Of a stretch of DNA of 37,158 nt, positions 17,727 through 27,047 are shown piece after piece. A model generated the notes under the pieces. The model was given only the letters and a program-made list of their open reading frames with translations, did not search any database and was not told the DNA's origin. Source of the DNA: Ruminococcus sp. Lineage in GTDB: Bacteria; Bacillota; Clostridia; Oscillospirales; Acutalibacteraceae. Where the stretch lies: NCBI GenBank assembly GCA_024690465.1, contig JAILPC010000209.1, positions 1-37,158 of the forward strand. The letters are read 5' to 3'. Positions within the stretch are counted from its first letter, which is position 1; each line of letters begins with the position of its first letter. Position numbers and translations under genes: made by a program.

Positions 17727-20039
17727 ATGATTGCAGAGAGAACCTTAAGACGCTACAGAAAAGAAAACGCCGCGGCAATCCGCGAGATAATTGAGGCGGT
17801 TGTGCATTTTTTCCTCGGGATAATCGTCTGCCGCGGTGTGATTTTCGTGAACCTCGCGCCGTTCGGTTCAAGCTATGTTGCCGCCGTGCCGAGAAACAGG
17901 CTCATATGGTCGGTTGCGGGTACAGCTGTCGGCTACATAATCCTCAACCCGTCACAGCCGTTCCGCTATGTCGCGGTGACAATCGCGATTGCCGTAGTGC
18001 GCTGGACGCTCGAGGACGTTAAACTGCTCAGCCGTTCAATCCTCTACGCTCCGACGGTCGCGTTCCTTCCTATATTGGCCTCGGGTATTGCGATGATGTT
18101 CGTCAGCACAAGCACGCTGACTTATTTTTCAACCGTTGTTATCGAGGCGCTTCTCGCGGCAGGAGCGGCGTATTTTCTCAAAAAAAGCATGTTGATTGTT
18201 GATGAGGGCAGACGCTTCACCAGCCTCAGCCAGTCCGAAATGGCATGCATTGTACTCGCGGGCTGTGTGGTTATGCTGTCGCTCGGCAGCATTGAGGTCG
18301 AGCGCGTATCTCTCGGAAGGATCCTGTCTGTCGCGGTAATTATGGTTTGCGCGCGCTACGGCGGAGCGTCGGGCGGAGCGCTTGCGGGCGTCGCGACAGG
18401 CTCGGTGTTCGGGCTGACTGGCAGCGGATACGCGTTCATCTGCGCGGGCTACAGCTTCGGCGGACTTATCGGCGGTCTCTTCTCGGTGTCGGGCAAGCTC
18501 GGCGTGGCGGTGAGCTTTGTAATCTGCGACGCTATAATGCTCCTGTCGGCAGGCGACGGCTCGCTCGTGCTCCCGATGTTTATGGAAACGCTCGTCGGGC
18601 TCAGCATTTTTCTGATACTGCCGAAAGAGGTCGAGCGGTATATTACGCCGCTGTTTCTTCCGCGCGAGTGTACGAAGGGCGAGCGCTCACTGCGCAACTC
18701 CGTTGTAATGCGTCTGGGCTTTGCCTCAAACGCAATAGGAAATGTCATCGATTGCGTCAACAGCGTCAGCCGTGAGCTCAAAAAGCGTTACGCTCCAGAT
18801 GTCGATACCGTCTATGAGGGTGCCGCCGAGGACGTATGTAAAAACTGCGGAATGCGCGTTTACTGCTGGGAGCGGCACAAAAACATAACAAGAGAGGACT
18901 TCGCGCGGCTGTCCGCTCCGCTCAAATCTCAGGGCTTTGTCACCGAAAATGATGTCGAAAGCCTGTTTTCAAAAAAGTGCTGCCGTCAGATTGAGGTTGC
19001 CGACAGTATCAACCGCGGCTACTGCGACTACATCGGCGGGATAGAAGCGAGCGAGCGAGTCGGAGAAATCCGCTCAATGGTTGCGGGACAGTTCTCGGGG
19101 CTCTCCGAAATCCTGGGTGATTTATCCGCGGAGATTGAAAACTACAAAAGCTACGATCTCGATTCAAGCGCGCGTGTGCTTGAGTACCTCAGAGGTGAGG
19201 GACTTATGCCTGTCGAGTGCTCGTGTATGATTGACACAAACGGCAGAATGTCTGTTGAAATCCAGCTCGCCAAAAGCAGAACGGCGCTCAAAAAGAACGC
19301 GCTTGCACGTGATATCTCCGAGCTGTGCGCGAGGTGCTTTGATACTCCGCTCATCAGTGAAATCGGCACCCAAAAGCGCGTTGTTCTCAATGAAATTCCC
19401 GTGTATGATATCGAGGTTGGAGTTTTTCAGCACGTCTTCAACCGCGGAAAGCTCTGCGGCGACTGTGTCAACTGCTTCTCAAACGGATTCGGCGAGTTTG
19501 TTGCTATGATAAGCGACGGTATGGGCACGGGCGGCAGAGCGGCTGTGGACAGCAATATGACGGTTTCGGTTATGACGAAGCTCCTCAAGGCGGGGCTCAG
19601 CGAGGACTGTGCCCTCAAGGTTGTCAACTCCGCGCTTATGGTTAAGAGCGAGGACGAGAGCCTTTCAACTGTTGATTTGCTCAAGATAGATTTGTTCAGC
19701 GGCAAGGCTGTGTTCAACAAGGCGGGCGCGCCGTACTCATACATCAAAAAGAACGGCCACCTGCTTAAGAAAACCGCAACCTCATTGCCTGTCGGGATTC
19801 TGGGCAACGTGAGCTTTTCAAAGGAAAAAATCAAACTGTCAGGGGGAGATGTGGCTGTTATGTTATCCGACGGAGCTTTTTCAAACGATGAAAAATGGCT
19901 CGAAAAGCTGATACGTGACTTTTCAAACGACAGATGTTCAGACCTTGCGAAAGAGGTTGTAAACGAGGCAATAAAACACCGCGATGACGGTCACGACGAT
20001 GACATCACGGCGGTTGTAATAAGAATGATTGAGAATTAG
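17727..20039 (+). CDS. spoIIE: Stage II sporulation protein E (SpoIIE), PP2C-type serine phosphatase
   Basis: Many TM segments at the N-terminus, then a cytosolic part with CKNCGMRVYCWERH, a SpoIIE/PP2C domain MISDGMGTGGRAAVDSNMTVSVMTKLLKAGLSEDCALKVVNSAL, and HRDDGHDDDITAVVIR. Start refined from 17694 to ATG 17727. Confidence 0.95.
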   Translation: MIAERTLRRYRKENAAAIREIIEAVVHFFLGIIVCRGVIFVNLAPFGSSYVAAVPRNRLIWSVAGTAVGYIILNPSQPFRYVAVTIAIAVVRWTLEDVKLLSRSILYAPTVAFLPILASGIAMMFVSTSTLTYFSTVVIEALLAAGAAYFLKKSMLIVDEGRRFTSLSQSEMACIVLAGCVVMLSLGSIEVERVSLGRILSVAVIMVCARYGGASGGALAGVATGSVFGLTGSGYAFICAGYSFGGLIGGLFSVSGKLGVAVSFVICDAIMLLSAGDGSLVLPMFMETLVGLSIFLILPKEVERYITPLFLPRECTKGERSLRNSVVMRLGFASNAIGNVIDCVNSVSRELKKRYAPDVDTVYEGAAEDVCKNCGMRVYCWERHKNITREDFARLSAPLKSQGFVTENDVESLFSKKCCRQIEVADSINRGYCDYIGGIEASERVGEIRSMVAGQFSGLSEILGDLSAEIENYKSYDLDSSARVLEYLRGEGLMPVECSCMIDTNGRMSVEIQLAKSRTALKKNALARDISELCARCFDTPLISEIGTQKRVVLNEIPVYDIEVGVFQHVFNRGKLCGDCVNCFSNGFGEFVAMISDGMGTGGRAAVDSNMTVSVMTKLLKAGLSEDCALKVVNSALMVKSEDESLSTVDLLKIDLFSGKAVFNKAGAPYSYIKKNGHLLKKTATSLPVGILGNVSFSKEKIKLSGGDVAVMLSDGAFSNDEKWLEKLIRDFSNDRCSDLAKEVVNEAIKHRDDGHDDDITAVVIRMIEN

Positions 20040-20041
20040 TA

Positions 20042-20073
20042 AAAGGCTTCCCGCATGGAAGCCTTTGCTTTTT
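20042..20073 (+). terminator. Rho-independent terminator
   Basis: AAAGGCTTCC-CGCAT-GGAAGCCTTTGCTTTTT. Confidence 0.85.
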
Positions 20074-21154
20074 AGTCTTGTTTTTTGAGTTCCGTTTTTT
20101 CCGCTTCTTCCGCCTTTTTTGCCGCGTCTGTTTTGTCCTTAGAGAAGTACGCGAACGGAGCGGTGAAGAATACGACTGCGTAGTAGTTGATGAAGCGCCA
20201 GATAAGCGCTGCGCTCTTGAGAGTTCCGTGAATAAAGAACGGACCGAAGAATACGGTGAAGCTCAGCTCGGCGGCTCCCGAAGCTCCGGGAATCGGTATC
20301 ATTCCGCTGACGAGGTTTACGATAGCCTGGCAGGAGATAATCTGCACCGGACCTGCCTCGTTAAATCCGAGCGCGCGGTAAATAAAATACGATACCAGAA
20401 ACATTGCTACAAACTCGCAGAAGGTCAGGATAGACACCTTGACGAGCAGCTTTGGTTTCTTATAGATATCGCGGTTCGAGGTGTGGAAAGACTCGAGCTG
20501 CTTTTCAATGTTGGCGATTTTCTTGTCCACGTTCTTTACAATCTTGATTTTGTTCAGAATTTTCGCGACTAACATCACCAGCTTGTGCGACAGCTTTTCG
20601 GAGAAGCTGAAGATAAGGAACATCACCGTTACGCCTATCTGGGTAATGAACCCGAGAGCCAGCAGCACGATAATAAGTCTGATATTGTTGTTGGGCTGCG
20701 AGACTATGGTGCCGATGTTGATGAATACGGAGATGATGTTAATCAGCGTCAGTATTACCTGATACACCATAAACTTCTGGATAAGCCTCGACGAGCTGTA
20801 GCCGATAGGAACCTTCATCGAGTGCAAAAGATAGACCTGCATAGGCTGACCGCCGGTTGAGCTCGGCGTTACCGCGCACCAGAAAAATCCCATAAGCGCG
20901 ACCTTGACCGCGTCAATAAATCTGAACCTCGGGAAGTCGTCCTTTATGAATACAAATATTACCGACGCTTCAAAGAGCATAAACACAACCTCGGTTAAGA
21001 GCGCGACAACAATCCACTCCCATATAATAGGAGTGTTTGAGTTCAGCAGGTCTCTGAGTCCGTTTTCACTGAAAAAGAAGTAAAGGATTATTCCTACACA
21101 CAGACCGATTACCGCTATATTAAAAATATATTTTGGTTTAATATATTTTTTCAT
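20072..21154 (-). CDS. Lysylphosphatidylglycerol synthase TM-domain / flippase-like (YbhN/UPF0104-type) protein
   Basis: Polytopic; GFFWCAVTPSSTGGQPMQVYLL and GMIPIPGASGAAELSFTVFFGPF motifs characteristic of the family. Confidence 0.87.
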   Translation of the reverse strand: MKKYIKPKYIFNIAVIGLCVGIILYFFFSENGLRDLLNSNTPIIWEWIVVALLTEVVFMLFEASVIFVFIKDDFPRFRFIDAVKVALMGFFWCAVTPSSTGGQPMQVYLLHSMKVPIGYSSSRLIQKFMVYQVILTLINIISVFINIGTIVSQPNNNIRLIIVLLALGFITQIGVTVMFLIFSFSEKLSHKLVMLVAKILNKIKIVKNVDKKIANIEKQLESFHTSNRDIYKKPKLLVKVSILTFCEFVAMFLVSYFIYRALGFNEAGPVQIISCQAIVNLVSGMIPIPGASGAAELSFTVFFGPFFIHGTLKSAALIWRFINYYAVVFFTAPFAYFSKDKTDAAKKAEEAEKTELKKQD

Positions 21155-21177
21155 AAAATCCTCGGTTTGTTAATTGA

Positions 21178-22281
21178 TTATTTGCTGAGTATCTCGTTAA
21201 TAAGTTCAAAAATCTGCTCTGAGGCGTTGCCTCGGCAGGCTTTGCGGCAGCAATCGCTCATTTCCTTGAGCTTGCTGTCATAGTTAATCAGTGCGCTTAC
21301 TGTTTCGCCGGGGTGCTTGTTGAGCAGGAGCGCGACGCCGCTCTCAACAAGATATTCCGCGTTCTCGGCTTCCTGTCCGGGATACGCGCTGTAAATTGCC
21401 ATCGGCAGACCGCACTGAAGGCTTTCGCTTACGGTAAGTCCGCCCGGTTTTGTGATAATCAAGTCTGAGCAGTGCATATAGTCTTCGACGTTATCAACGA
21501 ATTTTTTGAGGATAGTCCTGTTGTCCTTCACCTTTTCAAACTTGTCGTAGAGCTTCTGGTTGTTGCCCGTGATAACGACGAACTGACAGTTTTCGGTTTT
21601 GTCGGCAATGTCTTTATATATGTCGAGTACTTCGGTAACTCCCCAGCTTCCAGCCATAAAGAGTATAACCTTGGTGTCTGGTTTAAGACCGAGTTTTTCC
21701 TTGAGTTCGTTTTTGTCGGGAGTTTTCGCGAACTTATCAAACGTCGGAATACCGAACGCGTGAACGTGAGAGCTGTTGATGTTGAACCTCGTCTTGAATG
21801 TAGCAACCATTTTTTCGCTGCTGACGATGTAATGGTCGATACCCTCAGCGATATATGTGTAGTGCGGAGCAAAATCCGTAACAAGCGATATAACGGGAAT
21901 GTCAATAACGCCTTTTGTTTTAAGCTCGCCGAGCATAGTTGTGGTGAACGCGTGACACGAGATAATAACGTCGGGTTTGTACGCCGCGATTTCGGGGTAG
22001 AGGTGTTTGCCTTTGCGCTGATTCACACCGTTGCATAGGTCGTTGAGTTTTGACTTTTTATCGGAGTTGATATAAAGCCTGCCGTAAAATTTCGGCGCGA
22101 ACTTTGCTAGCGTAGTGTAGCCGTCGCAAACCAATTTGTTGTAGCCTTTGCCGCCCAGCGCCAGACCGTCGGTTATCTTTACTTCTGCGTTATCGGAATT
22201 TGCCTCTATATATTCCTTCAATGCCGCTGCGGCCCTCTTGTGACCGCCTCCCGTTGAAGCTGAAAAAACCAAAATTCTCAT
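21178..22281 (-). CDS. Glycosyltransferase, MGDG synthase / UgtP-like (GT28)
   Basis: N-terminal ILVFSASTGGGHKRAAAALKEY; ITKPGGLTVSESLQCGLPMAIYSAYPGQEAENAEYL. Start refined to ATG 22281. Confidence 0.92.
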   Translation of the reverse strand: MRILVFSASTGGGHKRAAAALKEYIEANSDNAEVKITDGLALGGKGYNKLVCDGYTTLAKFAPKFYGRLYINSDKKSKLNDLCNGVNQRKGKHLYPEIAAYKPDVIISCHAFTTTMLGELKTKGVIDIPVISLVTDFAPHYTYIAEGIDHYIVSSEKMVATFKTRFNINSSHVHAFGIPTFDKFAKTPDKNELKEKLGLKPDTKVILFMAGSWGVTEVLDIYKDIADKTENCQFVVITGNNQKLYDKFEKVKDNRTILKKFVDNVEDYMHCSDLIITKPGGLTVSESLQCGLPMAIYSAYPGQEAENAEYLVESGVALLLNKHPGETVSALINYDSKLKEMSDCCRKACRGNASEQIFELINEILSK

Positions 22282-22522
22282 ACCGTTCTCCTTGAAAATA
22301 CAAAGCATAAATTATCCTGTGAAAAAAACGGCGGATATTTACGCATATACCTTATATAATTATATACAAAATTGCCTAAAATTTCAATATAAAACAGGAA
22401 AATGTTTTACAAATAAAAACGAAAAATCTTACGATTTACACTTTATTTTTTTCAATAAATGTTATATTATATATTTTGCGGGATTATACCCTATCCGATT
22501 AATACGCAAAGGAGGGCAGACT

Positions 22523-24307
22523 ATGGATAACTTCTATTCCGACAAATATAATCTTGATTTCTATTCAGACAGTAATCCAAGGGAGAGAAATACAGACTCA
22601 CCCGACAGGTCGTCACGCCCTCAGAGAGATGACCGCTTCTCCAAAGAAGCGCGCGCGAAAAGGGCTGCCCGAGCGAAAAAGCCGGCTCCTCAGCCTAAGG
22701 CTGTGCGCAAAAGAGAGGATAAAGCTCCAAAAAAGCAGGCAGTTTCACAATCCTCTCCTGCTCCCCGTAAGCAGCCGAAACAGAAGCCTCCGCGCAAACC
22801 CAAGCCCGCAAAAAAGAATATTTACCGCGCTCAGCGCAAGAAGAAAACAAAAGGACAGAAGATACTCACCGCTGTAATCACAGTGCTTGTTGTCGGCATA
22901 ATCGCTGGCACCGTGTGTGTGGTAGGGTACAATCTTTATCGTGAAAATAAAAAGAGACAGCCGTTCAAGTTCTCCGAGAATGTCAATATTTCGGGTATCA
23001 ATATCGGCGGACTGTCAATGGACGAAGCCAAAGCGAAGCTTAAAAAGAACAGTCTCAAGGCGGTAAATGATATTGACCTGACAATTTCTGCCAACGATAA
23101 AAAGAGCAGTTATACAAAATCCGACTTCACATATACGTTTAATTATGACGCGCCGCTCAGAGAGGCAAAACTATACAGCCTCAAGGAGCAGGGAATCTAT
23201 GATCCTCCCAAGGGCTCGACCGAGCCTAAGGACGAGGGCGAGCTCAAAATGCCCAAGCTCAGGCTTGAATACACATTTGACAAAAAGTCGGCGGCAAAGC
23301 TCGCGAAGGCAATTGCCAAAAAGGTAGATTGCGAACCCAAGAACGCTAAAGTAAAGAAGTTCCACCCCTTTTCGGACGAACGCTTTGAGTACAAGGAAGG
23401 CGACTACGGTTACAGCCTTGACAAAGAAGACTTAGCGTTAAAGATTACCAGGTTTATGCGCTCAGGCAACAATAAAAAGACAATCGAAGCCTCTGTTGAA
23501 CAGCTGACGCCGTCAATCACGGTTGCTGATTTGCAGGAGAAAATCACAGGTCTTTCGACAGCGACCTCGACCTCGTTCAACACCGAAAACGGCAACACAA
23601 ATATGAGAGTTGCGCTCAAGGCGTGCAACGGTTCAATCATTGAACCCGGGGAAACATGGTCGTTTAACGAGTGCACAGGCGACTCCAATGACCCGAAGAA
23701 CGGCTACAAAAAGGCGACTGTTATCACAGACCGCAAGCTCGAGGAAGGCTACGGAGGCGGAATCTGCCAGGCGAGCACAACTATTTTCCAGGCAGGCGCT
23801 TTCGCCAACATGGGCATTTACGAGCGTCACAACCATTACTGGGCGTCGGGTTACGCGTACTCGGGCGAGGACGCCACAATCGACTATCCCAACCTTGACG
23901 TCAAGCTCACCAACCCAACGCAGTATCAGATGTTTATCGAGTGCAGAATGGACGGCAACGTCCTCATCTGCAACATCTACGGCGTTCAGGAGGACTACTA
24001 CGACAATATCAAGATTTACACAAAGAACTACGATATAAAGAAGAAAAAAGGTTATTCAACCCACACCTACCGCGTTTTATATCTCGACGGAAAGATTGTC
24101 AGCGATGATATAATCTGCGAGTCGGATTACAGCCTTACGGACAAGCATGTTGTCCAGGAGGAGGACAAGGGTACATTCAGAACAAAGGTTGACGGCACAC
24201 AGCAGACCGAGACCGATCCGCCAAAGACTGAACCCAACACATCGGGCACGGAGGAAACCTCGTCGAGTGAAGACGCAAATGAAACAATAACAGAACCTGA
24301 TGAATAA
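22523..24307 (+). CDS. VanW family protein with putative peptidoglycan-binding region, single TM
   Basis: Basic Pro/Lys-rich N-terminus, TM ILTAVITVLVVGIIAGTVCVVGYNLY, VanW core SFNTENGNTNMRVALKACNGSIIEPGETWSFNECTG...YGGGICQASTTIFQAG. Start refined to ATG 22523 (AAAGGAGGG upstream). Confidence 0.93.
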   Translation: MDNFYSDKYNLDFYSDSNPRERNTDSPDRSSRPQRDDRFSKEARAKRAARAKKPAPQPKAVRKREDKAPKKQAVSQSSPAPRKQPKQKPPRKPKPAKKNIYRAQRKKKTKGQKILTAVITVLVVGIIAGTVCVVGYNLYRENKKRQPFKFSENVNISGINIGGLSMDEAKAKLKKNSLKAVNDIDLTISANDKKSSYTKSDFTYTFNYDAPLREAKLYSLKEQGIYDPPKGSTEPKDEGELKMPKLRLEYTFDKKSAAKLAKAIAKKVDCEPKNAKVKKFHPFSDERFEYKEGDYGYSLDKEDLALKITRFMRSGNNKKTIEASVEQLTPSITVADLQEKITGLSTATSTSFNTENGNTNMRVALKACNGSIIEPGETWSFNECTGDSNDPKNGYKKATVITDRKLEEGYGGGICQASTTIFQAGAFANMGIYERHNHYWASGYAYSGEDATIDYPNLDVKLTNPTQYQMFIECRMDGNVLICNIYGVQEDYYDNIKIYTKNYDIKKKKGYSTHTYRVLYLDGKIVSDDIICESDYSLTDKHVVQEEDKGTFRTKVDGTQQTETDPPKTEPNTSGTEETSSSEDANETITEPDE

Positions 24308-24311
24308 AATG

Positions 24312-24342
24312 ACCGTTCGCTTTTGCGGACGGTTTTTCTTTT
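24312..24342 (+). terminator. Rho-independent terminator
   Basis: ACCGTTCGC-TTTT-GCGGACGGTTTTTCTTTT. Confidence 0.85.
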
Positions 24343-24385
24343 GTATAAAAGCATATTTGACGCAAAAAATAATTGCGGTGATTAT

Positions 24386-25393
24386 ATGATTAACAGAGTG
24401 GGAAGATACACAATAAGCTTTGAAGAGCGACCGAGGATTAAAGGATTTGGTTCCGCGGCAGGCAAAAAGGAGTCGCAGGGACCTTTAAAAAACAACTTTG
24501 ACAAGCTCTATTATGACTCGTATATTGGACAGAATACTTTCGAGAAAGCCGAGAGTATGCTTCAGCAGGAGGCTTTGCTTAACGCGCTGAACCGCGCGGA
24601 GTGCAGGGCAGAGGACGTCGATTTTATTTTCGCGGGTGATTTGCTGAACCAGTGTATAAGCTCCAGCTTTGGCGTCAGGGATTTCAACATACCGTATCTC
24701 GGTCAGTACGGAGCGTGCTCCACAATGGCACAGGGGCTGATTATGGCGGCGGTTATGGTTGAGAGCGGAGCGGCAAACCAAGCGGCGTGCGTGACTTCCT
24801 CGCATTTCTGTACAGCCGAAAGGCAGTACAGATATCCGCTGGAGTACGGCGGTCAGCGCACTCCCACAGCACAGTGGACGGTGACAGGCTCGGGAAGCTG
24901 CGTTCTGGGGAAAGGCGGCAAAAACCCCTGTATCTCAGCGGCAACAGTCGGCAGAATTGCCGACCTCGGCGTGTCAGACCTCAACAATATGGGCGGAGCT
25001 ATGGCTCCCGCGGCGTCAAACACACTGACGGATTTTTTTAACGACACCGACACTCGTCCGCGTGACTATGATGCGATTTTTACGGGCGACCTCGGATATG
25101 TCGGCTCACAGTGTCTCTATGAGCTTATGTCAAAAGAGGGTATTGATATCCGCAGAAAGCACAGCGACTGCGGTCTGATGATATTTGACAGGGACAAGCA
25201 GGACGTTCACTCGGGCGGCTCGGGCTGCGGCTGCGCCGCGTCGGTTTTGTGCTCGACAATCCTGCCCGAAATGCTCAGCGGAAAATACAAAAATATTCTC
25301 TTTATAGCCACAGGCGCTTTGATGAGTCCGACCTCAGCTCAGCAGGGCGAAACAATCCCCGCGGTTGCTCATTTGGTTAACATTAAAATCTAA
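24386..25393 (+). CDS. spoVAD: Stage V sporulation protein AD
   Basis: Thiolase-like fold sequence: FAGDLLNQCISSSFGVRDFNIPYLGQYGACSTMAQGLIMAAVMVESGAANQAACVTSSHFCTAERQYRYPLEYGGQRTPTAQWTVTGSGS. Start refined to ATG 24386. Confidence 0.96.
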   Translation: MINRVGRYTISFEERPRIKGFGSAAGKKESQGPLKNNFDKLYYDSYIGQNTFEKAESMLQQEALLNALNRAECRAEDVDFIFAGDLLNQCISSSFGVRDFNIPYLGQYGACSTMAQGLIMAAVMVESGAANQAACVTSSHFCTAERQYRYPLEYGGQRTPTAQWTVTGSGSCVLGKGGKNPCISAATVGRIADLGVSDLNNMGGAMAPAASNTLTDFFNDTDTRPRDYDAIFTGDLGYVGSQCLYELMSKEGIDIRRKHSDCGLMIFDRDKQDVHSGGSGCGCAASVLCSTILPEMLSGKYKNILFIATGALMSPTSAQQGETIPAVAHLVNIKI

Positions 25394-25406
25394 AAATATC
25401 TTTTCA

Positions 25407-25449
25407 AACACCTCATGTTGTGATATAATAAATCCAAGTATGAGGTGTT
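25407..25449 (+). promoter_or_regulatory. 10-bp inverted repeat flanking an extended -10 and covering the PAP2 gene SD
   Basis: AACACCTCAT (25407-25416) ... TGATATAAT (25421-25429) ... ATGAGGTGTT (25440-25449); GAGGTG is the likely SD for ATG 25453. Confidence 0.55.
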
Positions 25450-25452
25450 ATT

Positions 25453-25992
25453 ATGTTTAAGAGGATTCAGCGCCTTGACGACAAAATAATCGACAACATC
25501 GTCAAGTTCAGATCTCCTGTTAAAAATAGAATAATGATAGCATTTTCTTCAGCGGGCAACCTCGGCGTAATATGGTTTGCAATATGTCTTCCGTTTCTGA
25601 TTTACGCTCCCACACGTCTTACGGGCGTTAATATCATTTTTTCGCTCGCGCTGACCGAGCTGGTGTGCGAGCTTATGCTCAAGCATATTGTCAAGCGGGA
25701 GAGACCGAGCAACTATCTCTCCGATGAAGAACAGCTGATTCACCGTCCAAAATACTACTCCTTTCCGTCGGGACATACAGCAGCGTCGTTCTGTGTTGTC
25801 GGAACATCACTTCTCAGGTGTCCGTATTATTTTGTGATACCGATATTCATTATCGCGGTTATGATTTCGCTGTCGAGGGTATATCTTCGAGTGCATTACT
25901 TCTCTGACGTTGTCGTCGGCGCTATTCTCGGATTCATCTGCGGCTGCGCGGCGGTCGGTATCTTTAATCAAGTTGTACAATCATTTCTTTAA
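25453..25992 (+). CDS. PAP2 family phosphatase
   Basis: Motifs KRERPSNY, SFPSGHTAASF, SRVYLRVHYFSDVVVG. Confidence 0.94.
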   Translation: MFKRIQRLDDKIIDNIVKFRSPVKNRIMIAFSSAGNLGVIWFAICLPFLIYAPTRLTGVNIIFSLALTELVCELMLKHIVKRERPSNYLSDEEQLIHRPKYYSFPSGHTAASFCVVGTSLLRCPYYFVIPIFIIAVMISLSRVYLRVHYFSDVVVGAILGFICGCAAVGIFNQVVQSFL

Positions 25993-26103
25993 ATCGGGTT
26001 CACGGTTTGTGAGCCTGATTTTTTTATTTTTCTTTTTTGCTGTTGACAAGCTGATTATACAAATTGTAATAAAAAAATTCATATTATTTTCATTAAAGAA
26101 TAT

Positions 26104-26212
26104 TGTGGAAAACTCTGCGGAGAATGTTAAAAGTTAAAAATCTTTCAAAAAACAATGCCGTTATTGCCTGCTTTTAACTCAGTTATTAACACTTTCAACA
26201 GAGTTTTCCACA
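26104..26212. repeat. Inverted repeat with two DnaA-box-like ends in AT-rich intergenic DNA
   Basis: TGTGGAAAACTCTG (26104-26117) and CAGAGTTTTCCACA (26199-26212), perfect 14-bp arms, 81-bp spacer; TTTTCCACA fits TTWTNCACA. Confidence 0.75.
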
Positions 26213-26370
26213 TTTTTGTTTGCTAAATAGAAAATTACAAATTGTATATTTCTCTGAAAAAAATAAAAAAACGGCTAATAATTCCGCTGAGAAATTAAAC
26301 GCAGCAGAATGTTACATTAATGTAATTTTTCGCAAGGATAATTCATAAATTTGTTCGGGGTGATGTCCTT

Positions 26371-26925
26371 ATGAAAAAGAAAACATTAATTATTTCTGAG
26401 ATTACGGGCTTTTTTGTCGTCGCGACAGGAGTGCTGTTGCTCTGGAATATATATGAGCTTACGGACAGGTCAACCCTCGGAGTGGTTTTCGGCGCAGTCA
26501 ATTCAAGCGTGTGGGAGAGAGCGAAGTGTATTTCGATATGCTTTATGCTCTGCGGTCTTTGCGAGCTTCTATGTGTCAGGGTGTATTTCAGAACCTTTGT
26601 CGTTTCAAAAACGCTCGGACTCTGCGTGTCACTGTTGTCGTTCATAATACCCGAAAGCATTTTGGGCGCGGATACTTACGCGGAGTTCCTTGTGCTCAGT
26701 GTTTCGGTGCTGTGCGGGTTTGGCTGTTCATATCTTCTGACGGTATTATCGGTTAATCTGCGTCAGCTGTTCGCTCCCGCGTGCTTTCTGTTAATGCTCA
26801 TTTTTATGATGACATTTTCATTCACGGCATTCGCCCCGAAGCTTTGGCTGTTCCGTGATCCGTACACAGGCTGCTACGGAGTTGTTCCGCGGTCGTTTGA
26901 CATGGGTGCGGTATATCTCGGATAA
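26371..26925 (+). CDS. Small polytopic membrane protein (DUF6512-like)
   Basis: LGVVFGAVNSSVWERAKCISICFML resembles the family pattern; about 5-6 TM segments. Confidence 0.6.
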   Translation: MKKKTLIISEITGFFVVATGVLLLWNIYELTDRSTLGVVFGAVNSSVWERAKCISICFMLCGLCELLCVRVYFRTFVVSKTLGLCVSLLSFIIPESILGADTYAEFLVLSVSVLCGFGCSYLLTVLSVNLRQLFAPACFLLMLIFMMTFSFTAFAPKLWLFRDPYTGCYGVVPRSFDMGAVYLG

Positions 26926-27047
26926 CAAAAACAGAAAATTTATTATTTTGTCTTAAAATAATTATGGTTGTGGTTTGGTTTGGTATACTATACTAGATAT
27001 TGTGTGTTTTTAAGATTACTTATTGTTTTGTAAGGACGCTGAATATT

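Noticed and set aside
19427-19834. 135-aa ORF antisense to the spoIIE phosphatase domain
   Set aside because: Shadow ORF over a conserved PP2C domain.
22292-22522. N-terminal extension of the VanW ORF
   Set aside because: AT-rich upstream region with no SD; ATG 22523 has AAAGGAGGG and begins the plausible protein.
26967-27000. GGTTTGGTTTGGTATACTATACTAG motif before rlmB
   Set aside because: Short partial palindrome and GGTTT duplication, too weak to separate from promoter background.
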